64,000 nucleotides of DNA from Solirubrobacterales bacterium (GCA_017304845.1 JAFKLL010000016.1:24599-88598), one strand, 5' to 3'. Numbered from the stretch's first letter, positions 10,157 through 22,095 are shown. Made by a program: numbers and translations. Notes: generated from the sequence alone by a model not told the origin.

Positions 10157-11293
10157 ATGGCCCAGGACTACTACGACGTGCTCGGAGTCGGCAAGAAGGC
10201 TTCGCAGGACGAGATCAAGAAGGCGCACCGCAAGCTGGTGCGCCAGTACCACCCCGACCGCAACCCGGACGACAAGGCGGCCGAGGAGAAGTTCAAGGAG
10301 ATCCAAGCCGCCTATGACGTGCTGGGCGACGAGGAGAAGCGCAAGCAGTACGACTCCGGCGGGGGGATGTTCGGCGGCTTCGGCCAGGGCGGCGGCAACC
10401 CGTTCGGCCAGGGCGCGGCCCAGGGCAATCCGTTCGGCCAGGGCGCCCCGAGCGGCTTCGGCGACATCTTCTCGACGATCTTCAACCGGGGCGGCGGCGG
10501 GGCGGCCGGGCCGGAGCGGGGCCGTGACCTCGAGACCGACGCCCGGATCTCGTTCGACGACGCGATGGCCGGCACCCAGATCACGGTCACGATCCCGAAG
10601 TCCGAGCGCTGCCCGACCTGCGCCGGCTCCGGGGCCGAGCCGGGCACCAGCCCGGAGACCTGCCCCCGCTGCGGCGGGCGCGGCGTCGAGGCCCAGGGCC
10701 AGGGCTTCTTCTCGATCAGCCAGCCCTGCCCGCAGTGCCAGGGCACCGGCCAGATCATCCCCACCCCCTGCCACACCTGTGGCGGCTCGGGACTGACCCA
10801 CCAGACCAAGCGCTACAAGGTGAACATCCCGGCCGGGGTCAAGGACGGCACCCGCATCCGGGTCGCCGGCAAGGGCGAGGCGGGCTTCCGCGGCGCCCCC
10901 TCCGGCGATCTCTTCGTGACGATCCAGGTCGCTCCCTCACCGATCTTCAAGCGGCTCGACGACGGCAACCTGGAGGTCGAGGTGCCGATCAGCGTGACCG
11001 AGGCGATGCGGGGCGGGACGGTCGAGGTGCCCACCCTTTCCGAGACCAAGCGGATCCGGGTCGGCGCCGGCACCCAGAACGGGGCGATCCAGCGCCTGCG
11101 CGGCGAGGGCCCGCCGAAAAGCGGCGGCAAGAGCCGTGGCGACATCCGCTACCGCTTGAATGTGGTGATCCCCAAGGAACTGACCGATGATCAGCGCCGG
11201 GCCGTCGACCAGCTGGCCGAGGCCATGAACGGCGAGGACCCGCGCGCGGAGCTGCTCCGCGGCGCCCGATCGAAGGCGGCCGACAATGGCTGA
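10157..11293 (+). CDS. dnaJ: chaperone DnaJ (type I Hsp40)
   Basis: 378 residues. It stimulates DnaK ATPase and delivers substrates. Domains in order: J-domain with the HPD tripeptide (YHPDRN), a Gly/Phe-rich linker with repeated NPFGQGA, the cysteine-rich zinc domain with four CxxCxGxG-type repeats, and the C-terminal beta-sandwich domains. The ATG at 10157 is chosen because GGGGAGG lies 8 nt before it; an in-frame GTG at 10148 would overlap that site. The gene follows grpE by 60 bp and its end overlaps hspR. Confidence 0.96.
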   Translation: MAQDYYDVLGVGKKASQDEIKKAHRKLVRQYHPDRNPDDKAAEEKFKEIQAAYDVLGDEEKRKQYDSGGGMFGGFGQGGGNPFGQGAAQGNPFGQGAPSGFGDIFSTIFNRGGGGAAGPERGRDLETDARISFDDAMAGTQITVTIPKSERCPTCAGSGAEPGTSPETCPRCGGRGVEAQGQGFFSISQPCPQCQGTGQIIPTPCHTCGGSGLTHQTKRYKVNIPAGVKDGTRIRVAGKGEAGFRGAPSGDLFVTIQVAPSPIFKRLDDGNLEVEVPISVTEAMRGGTVEVPTLSETKRIRVGAGTQNGAIQRLRGEGPPKSGGKSRGDIRYRLNVVIPKELTDDQRRAVDQLAEAMNGEDPRAELLRGARSKAADNG

Positions 11294-11738
11294 GCGCCGA
11301 CAGACCAGGATCGAGCTCGCGGTCGACGAGGACCGGGGCGTCTTCATGATCTCGGTCGCCGCCGAGCTGGCCGACATGCATCCGCAGACCCTGCGGATCT
11401 ACGAGGCCCGCGGCCTGATCACCCCGAAGCGCTCGCCGAAGAACACCCGGCTCTACTCGCAGCGCGACGTCGAGCGGCTCAAGCGGATCCAGCACATGAC
11501 CAACGAGGAGGGCCTCAATCTGGCCGGGGTCGAGACCGTGCTGGAGATGGAGGCGCGGGTCGAGGCGATGCGCGGCGAGCTGGAGGCGATGCGCCGGCGG
11601 ACCCGGGAGCTGGAGGCCCAGCTCACCGAGGAGATGCGACGGGTCCACGAGCGCCTCCACACCGAGATCGTCCCCTACGGCGCCTACGAACCCGAGGCGC
11701 CCGCCCGCATCCCGGTCCGCCGCCCCGAACCTTCCTGA
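11286..11738 (+). CDS. hspR: MerR-family heat-shock repressor HspR
   Basis: 150 residues. The N-terminal winged helix-turn-helix ([25 protein letters not shown]) is typical of HspR, the actinobacterial repressor that uses DnaK as co-repressor and binds HAIR sites. A coiled-coil region (about 80-125) and a Pro-rich tail follow. The ATG overlaps the dnaJ stop by 8 bp, placing it last in the dnaK operon. Autoregulation is expected from the HAIR-like repeat upstream of dnaK, and a second such repeat precedes clpB, another known HspR target in actinobacteria. Confidence 0.93.
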   Translation: MAERRQTRIELAVDEDRGVFMISVAAELADMHPQTLRIYEARGLITPKRSPKNTRLYSQRDVERLKRIQHMTNEEGLNLAGVETVLEMEARVEAMRGELEAMRRRTRELEAQLTEEMRRVHERLHTEIVPYGAYEPEAPARIPVRRPEPS

Positions 11739-11744
11739 GCCTCC

Positions 11745-11803
11745 GAGCCCGCGAGATGTAGATTGGGTGCGCCATACGGCGCCAATCTGCATCTCGCGGG
11801 CTC
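11745..11803. terminator. long inverted repeat between hspR and clpB
   Basis: The left arm begins GAGCCCGCGAGATG (11745) and the right arm ends CATCTCGCGGGCTC (11803); the arms pair over about 22 bp with one wobble. No long T tract follows. It shares its outer arm sequence GCCCGCGAGA with the dyad at 25482-25538. Confidence 0.65.
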
Positions 11804-11815
11804 CCGGTTTTAAGA

Positions 11816-11836
11816 TCTAAGTGTGAGCGGCTTAGA
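11816..11836 (+). promoter_or_regulatory. HAIR-like operator upstream of clpB
   Basis: TCTAAGT-N7-GCTTAGA, extended to GATCTAAG...CTTAGATC (11814-11838), ends just before the -35 of clpB. Spacing matches HAIR, the HspR site, but the half-site sequence is diverged. Confidence 0.55.
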
Positions 11837-11840
11837 TCTC

Positions 11841-11869
11841 TTGACATTCTGCCACTAAGCTCGTACAAT
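11841..11869 (+). promoter_or_regulatory. clpB promoter, near-consensus, leaderless
   Basis: TTGACA (11841-11846), 17-bp spacer, TACAAT (11864-11869). The GTG start begins 7 nt after the -10, so transcription would start at the start codon. Confidence 0.8.
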
Positions 11870-11876
11870 TCGTTAC

Positions 11877-14453
<2,577 letters not shown>

Positions 14454-14456
14454 CCC

Positions 14457-14481
14457 GGGGCGGGATGAAGAATCCCGCCCC
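14457..14481 (+). terminator. clpB terminator hairpin
   Basis: GGGGCGGGAT (14457-14466) pairs perfectly with ATCCCGCCCC (14472-14481) around GAAGA, followed by TTAACC. Confidence 0.8.
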
Positions 14482-14531
14482 TTAACCGCTCCTTTACTTC
14501 CTCTTTCGGGTTGCCGTACTACCCTGTGACG

Positions 14532-14570
14532 CCCGCTGTCAGCCTGGAGAGACGTCTCTCCGCAAGCGGG
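14532..14570 (+). promoter_or_regulatory. nested inverted repeats in the leader of the membrane protein/wall hydrolase unit
   Basis: A perfect 16-bp palindrome GGAGAGACGTCTCTCC (14546-14561) sits inside an outer pair CCCGCT (14532) / AGCGGG (14570). It ends 18 bp before the ATG at 14589. It may be an RNA structure or a dimeric protein site; it does not match a riboswitch class I can recognise. Confidence 0.4.
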
Positions 14571-14588
14571 AATACGGCTTCAAACTCG

Positions 14589-15416
14589 ATGCGAGAAGAA
14601 CAGAACCACAACCAACAGGACGAACCCGACGTTCCGAGCGGGCTGGTCTGGGGGATCCGCCGGTTCGGCTGGTTCCTGGAGAAGTACGTTCTCTGGCCGA
14701 TCGGGGATTCCTTCCGGCGCATCGCGAATGCCTTCCGCTATCGCAGCCCCTTCGCCTACATCAGCGCCACCCTGCTGGTCACCGTGACCGCCGGCGCGGT
14801 CGCCGCCGCCGTCTACTTCTACAACCAGGCCGAGGACAAGGACCCGACCCCCACGGTCGCCGATTCGGCTCTCTCGACCGAGACCGTCGTGCCGCCGGTG
14901 CCGACCCCGACCCAGGCTCCGACCACGGTCACCGACACCACCCCGAACTCCGGCGACGGCGACAAGACCCTCCAAGGCGTGGTCCCGAACTTCACCACCG
15001 CCGGCAAGCAGAAGAAGCAGCAACAACAACAGGGCGCCGACGACAACGCGAACACCCAGCTGCCGAACACGGTGGTCCGACCCGCCCCGGTGCCGAAGTC
15101 GCCGCCGCTCAAGGTCGCCCACAAGTTCGCCACCACCTTCGTCGGCTACGAGATCGGCGAGAAGGGCGCGGCCAAGCAGTTCGCCGCCACCGCGACCCCC
15201 AAGCTCGCCAAGGAACTGAAGCAGGATCCCCCCAAGCTCCCCTCGACCGGCCAGATCCCGAAGGCCAGCGTCGTCAACGTCGTCCGCGGCAAGAAGAGCG
15301 GCGACAGCCTCGACGTCAGCGTCTCCCTGATGCGCTCCGGCGCCGCCAGCGAGCTCCGGCTCGCCCTCACCCGTGAGAAGGGTCAGGGCTGGCTGGTCAG
15401 CGAGGTCCGAGGGTAG
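14589..15416 (+). CDS. single-pass membrane protein with NTF2-like outer domain, function unknown
   Basis: 275 residues. A short cytoplasmic part (1-50), one membrane helix (about 52-72), a low-complexity Pro/Thr/Gln linker (about 75-165) and a C-terminal domain of about 100 residues (AHKFATTFVGYEIG onward) with the alpha-beta pattern of NTF2-like or conjugation TcpC-like domains; that resemblance is weak. The ATG is preferred over an upstream TTG at 14511 because the charged start MREEQNHNQQ precedes a normal topology and the upstream stretch holds a palindrome. It lies 8 bp before a wall hydrolase gene, so the two are probably co-transcribed and may act together at the cell wall. Confidence 0.75.
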   Translation: MREEQNHNQQDEPDVPSGLVWGIRRFGWFLEKYVLWPIGDSFRRIANAFRYRSPFAYISATLLVTVTAGAVAAAVYFYNQAEDKDPTPTVADSALSTETVVPPVPTPTQAPTTVTDTTPNSGDGDKTLQGVVPNFTTAGKQKKQQQQQGADDNANTQLPNTVVRPAPVPKSPPLKVAHKFATTFVGYEIGEKGAAKQFAATATPKLAKELKQDPPKLPSTGQIPKASVVNVVRGKKSGDSLDVSVSLMRSGAASELRLALTREKGQGWLVSEVRG

Positions 15417-15424
15417 GACTCGGG

Positions 15425-17122
15425 ATGGGGAGGTTCCGGACAGCCCTGGCGACGATCTCGGTCGGCGCCCTGCTCGCCACCGGCCACGCGGCCAGCGCCG
15501 AAGGCGCGACGCCGATCACGGACGAGCCCACCGCCACCTCACCGCAGGACGGCGGGGTCACGCCGACCGGGCCCACCGGCCCGACCGGCACCACCACCGA
15601 TCCCGGAACCGGGACCGGAGGCAAGAAGAACCCCGGCGGCTCCGGCAAGAAGAACACGGGCGGGAAGAAGAACTCCGGGAACAAGGGCGGCAAGAAGGAC
15701 GTCAAGCCGCAGACCCCGGACCCCAAGTCGGGCGAGAAGGCCCCGGCCGACATCGTCCCCGAGACGGACCAGCCGCTCTCGGCGGAGATCACCACCAACC
15801 CCAGCTTCGGCCTTTCCGGCGACTCCACCCCGGCCCCGGCCTGTGACGGCAGCGCCGGCCCGCCGCGCAACCTGATCCCGATCTACATCGAGGCGGCGAA
15901 CCGCTACGGCCTCGGTGAGCGCGGCCCGCAGATCCTCGCCGCGATCAACAGCATCGAGACCGACTTCGGCCGCCTCAACAACGTCACCTCCTACGCCGGC
16001 GCGATCGGCTGGATGCAGTTCATGCCCTCGACCTGGGACTCGTACGCGACCGACGGCGACGGCGACGGCAAGAGCGACCCGTACAACCCGCATGACGCGA
16101 TCCACGCCGCCGCCAAGTACCTGAAGGCGGCCGGCGCCCCGGAGAACTGGTACGACGCGGTCTGGGCCTACAACCACGCCGACTGGTACGTCGAGGACGT
16201 GCTCGACAAGGCCGCCTGTTACGGCGCGCTCCAGGACACCACGACGGTCGAGGAAGAGCTCAAGACCTACACCTGCAAGGCCTCCGACGGCCGGGTCCTC
16301 GAGATCCCGAACTACTACATGCGAGGCTTCGAGGACGCCGCCTCCCGCTACCAGCTGGGCCAGCGCGGCGTCTGGGTCATGGCCGCCGTGGCCCGCCTCG
16401 AATCCGACTACGGCCGTGGCATGACCCCGAAGCAGCTCCAGGAGACCGGGCCGATGGGCCTCTCCCGCGACGAGTGGAAGGAGTACGGGGTCGACGGTGA
16501 CGGCGACGGCTACGTCGAACGCGACGAGCCCTGGGACGGCATCGCCACCTTCGCCCGCATGCTCTGGTCCAAGCCGACCCTCGAGGCGGGGCTCTTCGAG
16601 CACAACCACGCCGCCTGGTACGTCGAGGCCGCGGTCCAGGATGCCGGTCGGATCGCCGGTGACTGCGACACCGCCAAGACCGAGTGGAACATCGCCTACC
16701 CGCTGCCGACCAACTCGACCGAGATCAACTGGGACAACCTCCAGATCCTCAACCCGGCGGCGCAGCAGGACATCCAGAACGGGCTGATCGACCAGCGGGT
16801 GATCAACCTGCTCGCCATCCTCACCCAGAAGTACAGCCTGCTGATCTCCGCCCTGCGCTCCGACCACAGCGAGATGACCGCCTCCGGCAACGTCTCCAAC
16901 CACTACGGCGGCCGCGCCATGGACATCGCCGCGGTCAACGGCGTCCCCTGCACCGACCAGTCCGAGAGCAGCCCCTGCACCGAGGTCGCGCGACTGCTCG
17001 CCAGCCTGCCCGACGGCATCAAGCCGACCGAGCTGATCTACGGCTGGGACGTCGACGGTTCCGGACCGGCCTTCGCGCTGGCCGACCACAACAACCACAT
17101 TCACGCCGGCTTCGGCCTGTAG
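15425..17122 (+). CDS. secreted peptidoglycan hydrolase: two lytic-transglycosylase-like domains and an M15-like peptidase domain
   Basis: 565 residues. A signal peptide (about 1-26) and a Gly/Lys/Pro-rich linker (30-115) lead to an SLT-type lytic transglycosylase domain (about 145-265) with catalytic Glu178 in NSIETDFG and the motif GAIGWMQFMPSTW. A second, more divergent copy (about 295-410) has Glu326 in RLESDYG. Both copies carry an Asp-rich DGDGDG loop, a likely calcium site. The C-terminus (about 445-565) has zinc-type residues H493 and D500 (SNHYGGRAMDI) and DHNNHIH (554-560), as in M15 D,D-peptidases. The enzyme could cut both glycan and peptide bonds. It follows a membrane protein gene by 8 bp. 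Confidence 0.85.
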   Translation: MGRFRTALATISVGALLATGHAASAEGATPITDEPTATSPQDGGVTPTGPTGPTGTTTDPGTGTGGKKNPGGSGKKNTGGKKNSGNKGGKKDVKPQTPDPKSGEKAPADIVPETDQPLSAEITTNPSFGLSGDSTPAPACDGSAGPPRNLIPIYIEAANRYGLGERGPQILAAINSIETDFGRLNNVTSYAGAIGWMQFMPSTWDSYATDGDGDGKSDPYNPHDAIHAAAKYLKAAGAPENWYDAVWAYNHADWYVEDVLDKAACYGALQDTTTVEEELKTYTCKASDGRVLEIPNYYMRGFEDAASRYQLGQRGVWVMAAVARLESDYGRGMTPKQLQETGPMGLSRDEWKEYGVDGDGDGYVERDEPWDGIATFARMLWSKPTLEAGLFEHNHAAWYVEAAVQDAGRIAGDCDTAKTEWNIAYPLPTNSTEINWDNLQILNPAAQQDIQNGLIDQRVINLLAILTQKYSLLISALRSDHSEMTASGNVSNHYGGRAMDIAAVNGVPCTDQSESSPCTEVARLLASLPDGIKPTELIYGWDVDGSGPAFALADHNNHIHAGFGL

Positions 17123-17176
17123 ACCGCCCCGGCGACTGGGAGTAGAGTCCCGGTCAACCAACCGGGGAGGTTCTGA

Positions 17177-18643
17177 GTGAGTGAGAAGATTTCGCGCCGT
17201 CGCCTGGTTCAGGCCGGCGCCGTCGCCGCCGCGGGAGCCGCCCTGCCGGCCACCGCCGAAGCTCGCAACCGCCGTCGCCGCCGGCCGATCCAGGACGTGG
17301 TGATCGTCGGGGCCGGGCTGGCCGGGCTCTCCGCCGCCCGGGCGCTGACCGCCAAGGGCAAGAAGGTCAAGGTGCTCGAGGCCCGGGGACGGGTCGGCGG
17401 GCGCACCTACAGCCCCAAGGCCGGCGGCGTCACCCTCGACGTCGGCGGGCAGTGGATCGGCCCGACCCAGGACCGGGTCGCCGCCCTGGCCAAGCAGCTG
17501 AAGGTCGAGACCTTCAAGAGCTACTGGACCGGCCAGGCCGTCTACCAGCGCAGCGGCAGCCGCACGCTCTACGACGTGACCTCGCCGATCCCGCCGGACC
17601 CCGACGCCGGCGACGCGCTCGGCATCGTGCTCGAGCTGGAGAACCTCGGCGGCGACATCTCCCGCTCCCAGCCCTGGGCCGACCCCAAGGCCGACGAGTA
17701 CGACGGCCAGACCTTCGAGACCTTCAAGCTGGCCCACACCAGCACCGACGGCGGGCGCTTCCTCACCGATCTGGCCACCAACGCGGTCTGGGCCTGCGAG
17801 CCGCGCGACATCTCCCTGCTCCACCTCCTCTTCTACATCTCCTCGGCCGGCAACGAGAGCACCAAGGGCAGCTTCATCCGCCTCACCTCGACCACCGACG
17901 GCGCCCAGGAGTCGCGCTTCGTCGGCGGCTCGCAGCAGCTCTCGATCCGCATGGCGAAGAAGCTCGGCCCCAGGGTCGTGCTGAACGCGCCGGTCCGGCA
18001 GATCCGGCAGCACCGCGGCCTCTGCCACGTGACCAGCGACAAGGGGGTCTGGCGGGCCCGCCAGGTGATCGTGGCCGTGCCGCCCGCGGTCGGCGCCTAC
18101 ATCGACTACGACCCGATCCTGCCGGCCGATCGCGCCCAGCTCCTGCAGCGCTTCCCCCAGGGCAACGCGATCAAGGTGCAGGCCGTCTACCCGACCCCGT
18201 TCTGGCGGGAGGAGGGTCTCTCCGGATACGTCAACTCGGACGAGGGGCCGGTCAAGCTGATGTACGACAACTCCCCCAAGGACGGGTCGGCCGGGGTCCT
18301 GCTCGGCTTCATCGAAGGCCAGGAGGCGCGGGTCGCGGGTCGCATGAGCCCCGCCGCGCGCAAGGCCGCGGTGCTGGAGAACTTCAAGAAGACGATCGGT
18401 GCGCGGGCCGGTTCGCCGAAGGCCTACGTCGAGATGAACTGGGCCTCCGAGGAGTGGACCCGGGGCTGCTACGGCGGGTTCATGCCGCCGGGGGTGCTGA
18501 CCGGGTTCGGCCCCGCCCTGCGCCGCCCACATGGCCGCATCCACTGGGCGGGCACCGAGCACGCGGAGATCTGGAACGGCTACATGGACGGCGCGATCCG
18601 CTCCGGCGAGACCGCCGCGAAGGCCGCGCTCAACCGGCTCTGA
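17177..18643 (+). CDS. Tat-exported flavin amine oxidase
   Basis: 488 residues. A twin-arginine signal (SRRRLVQAG, then an Ala-rich core) precedes a flavin amine oxidase fold: FAD-binding VVIVGAGLAGLSAAR, GRVGGRTYS, the GGQWIGPTQ stretch and the C-terminal IHWAGTEHAEIWNGYMDGA signature. Such enzymes oxidise amines to aldehydes with release of hydrogen peroxide; the amine is unknown. Export by Tat fits a protein that folds with FAD inside the cell. The GTG start has GGGGAGG 7 nt upstream, and TAGAGT near 17140 could be the -10. Its 3' end overlaps the convergent oxidoreductase gene by 14 bp. Confidence 0.9.
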   Translation: MSEKISRRRLVQAGAVAAAGAALPATAEARNRRRRRPIQDVVIVGAGLAGLSAARALTAKGKKVKVLEARGRVGGRTYSPKAGGVTLDVGGQWIGPTQDRVAALAKQLKVETFKSYWTGQAVYQRSGSRTLYDVTSPIPPDPDAGDALGIVLELENLGGDISRSQPWADPKADEYDGQTFETFKLAHTSTDGGRFLTDLATNAVWACEPRDISLLHLLFYISSAGNESTKGSFIRLTSTTDGAQESRFVGGSQQLSIRMAKKLGPRVVLNAPVRQIRQHRGLCHVTSDKGVWRARQVIVAVPPAVGAYIDYDPILPADRAQLLQRFPQGNAIKVQAVYPTPFWREEGLSGYVNSDEGPVKLMYDNSPKDGSAGVLLGFIEGQEARVAGRMSPAARKAAVLENFKKTIGARAGSPKAYVEMNWASEEWTRGCYGGFMPPGVLTGFGPALRRPHGRIHWAGTEHAEIWNGYMDGAIRSGETAAKAALNRL

Positions 18644-20342
18644 GCGTCTTCTCCTGAAGCTTGCGGCAGGCCTCCAGGGCGTCCCATCCCGGGGCGCCCG
18701 CGGTCAGCTTCGAGGGATCCCCGAAGACCGCTCCGTCCTCGATCTCGCGTCGCAGGTTCCGGCCCAGAAGCGCCCCGGCGGACTCGACGCCGCCGCTCAT
18801 CGCGCCGACGATGCCGTGGCCGCGGCGACTCGAGACGCCGCCCAGGACCAGCCCCTCGATCGGGGTGCGGTACTCGAGCCGCCGAGGCCCGAACTGGTCG
18901 GTGGCGAGCTCGATCCCGTATGACGACCCACCCGAGGAGAGCGTGTACCGGGTCTGGGTGAACGGGCTGGCCGTCTCCTTCCAGAGGATGTGCGGGCGCA
19001 GGTCGCCCAGCACCGTCTCGGCCCGCTCGATCAGCTGGTCGGCGATCCGGTCCTTGGCCTCGCGGTAGGCGGCCTGCCGGCTGTATCTCGGCGCGTCCGC
19101 CTCATCCGAGACGCCCCAGGCGGCGGGGTCGGGGGTGGCCCAGGTCATCAGCTCGACGGTCGAGCATCCGGGCGGCGCATGCCCTTCGTGCTCCGGGTCC
19201 TTGGCGCTGGCCGACGAGATGTAGACCGGCGGGTCGGAGTCGAACTCGCCGGCCGCGATCGGCTCGTAGTAGGCCTCGGGGTCGAAGCGGCTGTGGACCC
19301 AGAAGTTGGTCGCCGGCATCCGCTCGGTGATGTCGAAGTCGAGGCCGAGATAGACGGTGAAGAGCGGCGTCGCCATGCGGTAGCCGCCGACCTGTTCCCG
19401 GATCGCCTCGGGGACGGCGGCCGGGTCGAGCAGATCGAGGAAGAGGCGCTTGATGTCGCCGGTCGCGATCACCCGCCCGGTCGGCAGGATCTCGCCGCCG
19501 GCCAGCTCCACCCCGGTCACCCGATGCCCGTTCCCCGACTCCTCGGTGAGGATGCGGGCGACCTCGGCGTGGGTGCGGACCCTGCCGCCGTTGGCGTGGA
19601 TCAGGTCGACCAGGTGGCCGGCCAGCTCCTGGCCGCCGCCGCGCACGTAGAAGGCGCCCTCCTGGAGATAGTGATCGACGACGCCGGCATGCAGACTGAC
19701 CGGGGTCCGCGACGGCGGCGTCGCGTAATCGCCGGCCTGGCCGAGCAGGACGCCCCGCGCCCGTTCGCTCAGATAGTGCTCGTCGAAGAGCTCGGTGACC
19801 GGGCGCATCCCCCAGGCGACCACGGTCGGCGCCCGGTCGACGTAATCGACCAGATCCGTCCCGGCGTCCGGGATGCCGACCTGGCGCAGTTCGTCCATGA
19901 CGTTCCTCATCACGTCGGTCGCCGCCCGCAGCCCTTCCTCCTCGTCCGGGAAGGCCTCGACCAGCCGTCCCACGTAGGCGTCCCAGCCCTTCGGCACCCG
20001 GAACTCGAGGTCGGGGAAGACGAAGGTGTCGAAACCGTCCGGGTCAAGTTCGGTGAACTCGATCCGGCCGTCGAGACCGAGCCCGGCCAGGATCCGGCCG
20101 ATCTCCCCGTTCTCGACACCGCCGATGTAGTGGAGCCCGACGTCGAACTGCCACTGGTTCTTGCGTCGGAAGGTCTGGCTGCAGCCGCCCGCGACGTCGT
20201 CCTGCTCCAAGACCAGAACCCGCTCGCCGAGCGCCGCCAGGTAGGCCGCCGCGGTCAGGCCGGCAAGTCCGGAGCCGATCACCACCACATCCGGGTCGGC
20301 CGGCATCGGCGGCACCACCCGGTTCCAGGTCTCTTCCCTCAT
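18630..20342 (-). CDS. phytoene desaturase/retinol saturase-like FAD oxidoreductase
   Basis: 570 residues. A CrtI-superfamily flavoprotein with N-terminal dinucleotide motif VVVIGSGLAGLTAAAYLAAL, the following EQDDVAGGCSQTF loop, and the C-terminal GLVLGGVSSRRGHGIVGAMSGG motif. Relatives desaturate carotenoids or saturate retinol; no other carotenoid genes are here, so the substrate is open. The ATG at 20342 has AAGAGG upstream; an upstream extension to 20447 is possible but looks non-coding. It is divergent from the sulfatase gene and overlaps the amine oxidase gene tail to tail. Confidence 0.85.
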   Translation of the reverse strand: MREETWNRVVPPMPADPDVVVIGSGLAGLTAAAYLAALGERVLVLEQDDVAGGCSQTFRRKNQWQFDVGLHYIGGVENGEIGRILAGLGLDGRIEFTELDPDGFDTFVFPDLEFRVPKGWDAYVGRLVEAFPDEEEGLRAATDVMRNVMDELRQVGIPDAGTDLVDYVDRAPTVVAWGMRPVTELFDEHYLSERARGVLLGQAGDYATPPSRTPVSLHAGVVDHYLQEGAFYVRGGGQELAGHLVDLIHANGGRVRTHAEVARILTEESGNGHRVTGVELAGGEILPTGRVIATGDIKRLFLDLLDPAAVPEAIREQVGGYRMATPLFTVYLGLDFDITERMPATNFWVHSRFDPEAYYEPIAAGEFDSDPPVYISSASAKDPEHEGHAPPGCSTVELMTWATPDPAAWGVSDEADAPRYSRQAAYREAKDRIADQLIERAETVLGDLRPHILWKETASPFTQTRYTLSSGGSSYGIELATDQFGPRRLEYRTPIEGLVLGGVSSRRGHGIVGAMSGGVESAGALLGRNLRREIEDGAVFGDPSKLTAGAPGWDALEACRKLQEKTLRAG

Positions 20343-20448
20343 GGCCTCTTTATACGGGCCGACGGGGCGGTCCGTGCGGCGAGACCGATACTTTTGACCG
20401 GCAGGCGTGCTCCAGGGGAAGCCCACCCTGCCGTCCGGAACGGACACC

Positions 20449-22062
20449 GTGAAGAGTCTTGCCAGAAAAAGCCGGGGAACCTCGGCCCGCTGCGGTCAGC
20501 TGCTCGCGGGAGCCTTGCTGCTGCTCGCGCTCGCGCTCAGCGCCCCGGCCCAGGCCGGCGCCCTACCGGCCAACGTGGTCCTGATCCAGGTCGACGACAT
20601 GGCCCGCAGCCTGCTCCGGGCCAAGGTCCGGCAGAACGGGCGCCCGGTCCCGGCGATGCCGAATCTGCTCCGCGGGGTCGGTTCGCGCGGGGTCGAGCTG
20701 GGCCGGTTCTACGCCAGCGACCCGATCTGCGGACCGTCCCGCGCCTCGCTGCTCAGCGGCCGGGCGGCCCACAACCACGGCATGCGGATCAACGCCTACC
20801 CGTACGGCTACTCGGTCTGGCAGCACAGCCAGCTCTACGGCTCGAACCTCCCGGTCTGGCTGCAGCGGGCCGGCTACCGCACCGCCCACATCGGCAAGTA
20901 CATGAACGGCTACGGCTACGCCCCCGAGGACGAGGTGCCGCCGGGCTGGGAGCGATGGGTCACGCCCCTGCGCGATGCCGGGGCCAGCTACTACGGCTCG
21001 ATCCTCAACATCGACGGCCGGCTCGTCGACACCGGGTCCAGCTGGCACTCGAGGGACCTGCCCGGCTGCGAGCCGGTCTTCTACACCAAGCCCGGCGCCT
21101 GCCTGCACTCGACCGATCTCTTCACCTCCTTCGCCCTGAAGGAGATCTCCCAGGCCCGGCGCGAGGGCCGTCCCTTCTACGTCCAGCTCGACTACGACGC
21201 GCCGCATGACGACGGCCGGCTCGACCCCGGCCCGATCCCGCCGGCTCGACTGCGCGGCCTGGCCCGGCGGGTCATCCCAAACTACGACCTCCACGACGTG
21301 GCGCCCGGACCGACCGCACCGACCTTCATCGCCGACCAGCCGCCGCTCACGCCCGAGATGAAGTCGGAGATCCGGACCCGCTTCGCCAACGAGGTCGCCT
21401 CGCTGGCCGGCGTCGATCAGGGCATCGGGCGGATCCTCGGGCTGCTGAAGCGGACCGGGCTCGACAAGAACACCTACGTCGTGTTCGTCTCCGACAACGG
21501 CATGTTCCACGGCGAGCACCGCATCGCCTACGGCAAGTACCTGCCGCATGAGCCGTCGGCCCGGCAGCCGCTGCTGGTCCGCGGCCCCGACCTGCCGGCC
21601 GGCAAGGTCAGCGCCTCGTCCGGCTCGACGCTCGACCTCGCCCCGACCGTGCTGGCGATGACCGGGGTCACGCCGCCGCAGGTGATGGACGGCCGCTCCC
21701 TGCTCGGCGAGCTGCGCGCCCCGCGACGGGTCTCGAAGGTGCCGGTGCTGCTCGAGGGGTTCAGCGGGCGCGGCCCCTCCGTGCCCGAGCAGTTCCTCGA
21801 CGGCTCCGGCCAGAAGCGCCCCAACCAGGCCGTGGTCGTCAACTACAACGGCTTCGTGGCCGGCGACTGGAAGTACATCCGCTACTGGTACGGGCAGAAC
21901 GAGCTCTACGACCTGAAGCGCGATCCCGGGGAGATGCACAACCTCGCGACCGCGGCCCGGATGGCGCCGGTGGTCGAGTGGGCCGATCAGGTCGTCGACC
22001 GGCTCGCGATGTGCTCCGGCTCCTCCTGCCGGGTCCCGGTGGCGCCGCCCGCGCGACCCTGA
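20449..22062 (+). CDS. secreted type I sulfatase
   Basis: 537 residues from the GTG at 20449, which places a normal signal peptide (basic region then LLAGALLLLALALSAPAQA) at the N-terminus. A GTG at 20407 would add 14 residues. The alkaline-phosphatase-superfamily fold has metal-binding D49-D50 (QVDDM) and the formylglycine motif C94-G-P-S-R98, plus VVFVSDNGMFHGEHR. Cys94 must be oxidised to formylglycine by a separate enzyme not in this window. It hydrolyses sulfate esters outside the cell; the substrate is unknown, and some family members act on phosphonates instead. No strong ribosome binding site is visible. Confidence 0.88.
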   Translation: MKSLARKSRGTSARCGQLLAGALLLLALALSAPAQAGALPANVVLIQVDDMARSLLRAKVRQNGRPVPAMPNLLRGVGSRGVELGRFYASDPICGPSRASLLSGRAAHNHGMRINAYPYGYSVWQHSQLYGSNLPVWLQRAGYRTAHIGKYMNGYGYAPEDEVPPGWERWVTPLRDAGASYYGSILNIDGRLVDTGSSWHSRDLPGCEPVFYTKPGACLHSTDLFTSFALKEISQARREGRPFYVQLDYDAPHDDGRLDPGPIPPARLRGLARRVIPNYDLHDVAPGPTAPTFIADQPPLTPEMKSEIRTRFANEVASLAGVDQGIGRILGLLKRTGLDKNTYVVFVSDNGMFHGEHRIAYGKYLPHEPSARQPLLVRGPDLPAGKVSASSGSTLDLAPTVLAMTGVTPPQVMDGRSLLGELRAPRRVSKVPVLLEGFSGRGPSVPEQFLDGSGQKRPNQAVVVNYNGFVAGDWKYIRYWYGQNELYDLKRDPGEMHNLATAARMAPVVEWADQVVDRLAMCSGSSCRVPVAPPARP

Positions 22063-22095
22063 CCGCCGGATTCCCGGGCCGTGCTCGCGCTCGCA

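Noticed and set aside
14500..14590. ydaO-type c-di-AMP riboswitch before the wall hydrolase unit
   Set aside because: The conserved core of that riboswitch is not visible; only palindromes are present.
15539..18562. A minus-strand open frame of about 1007 codons across the wall hydrolase and amine oxidase genes
   Set aside because: It is antisense to two genes with clear domains, has biased low-complexity composition (Gly, Val, Asp, Arg) and no recognisable domain; high GC creates long spurious frames.
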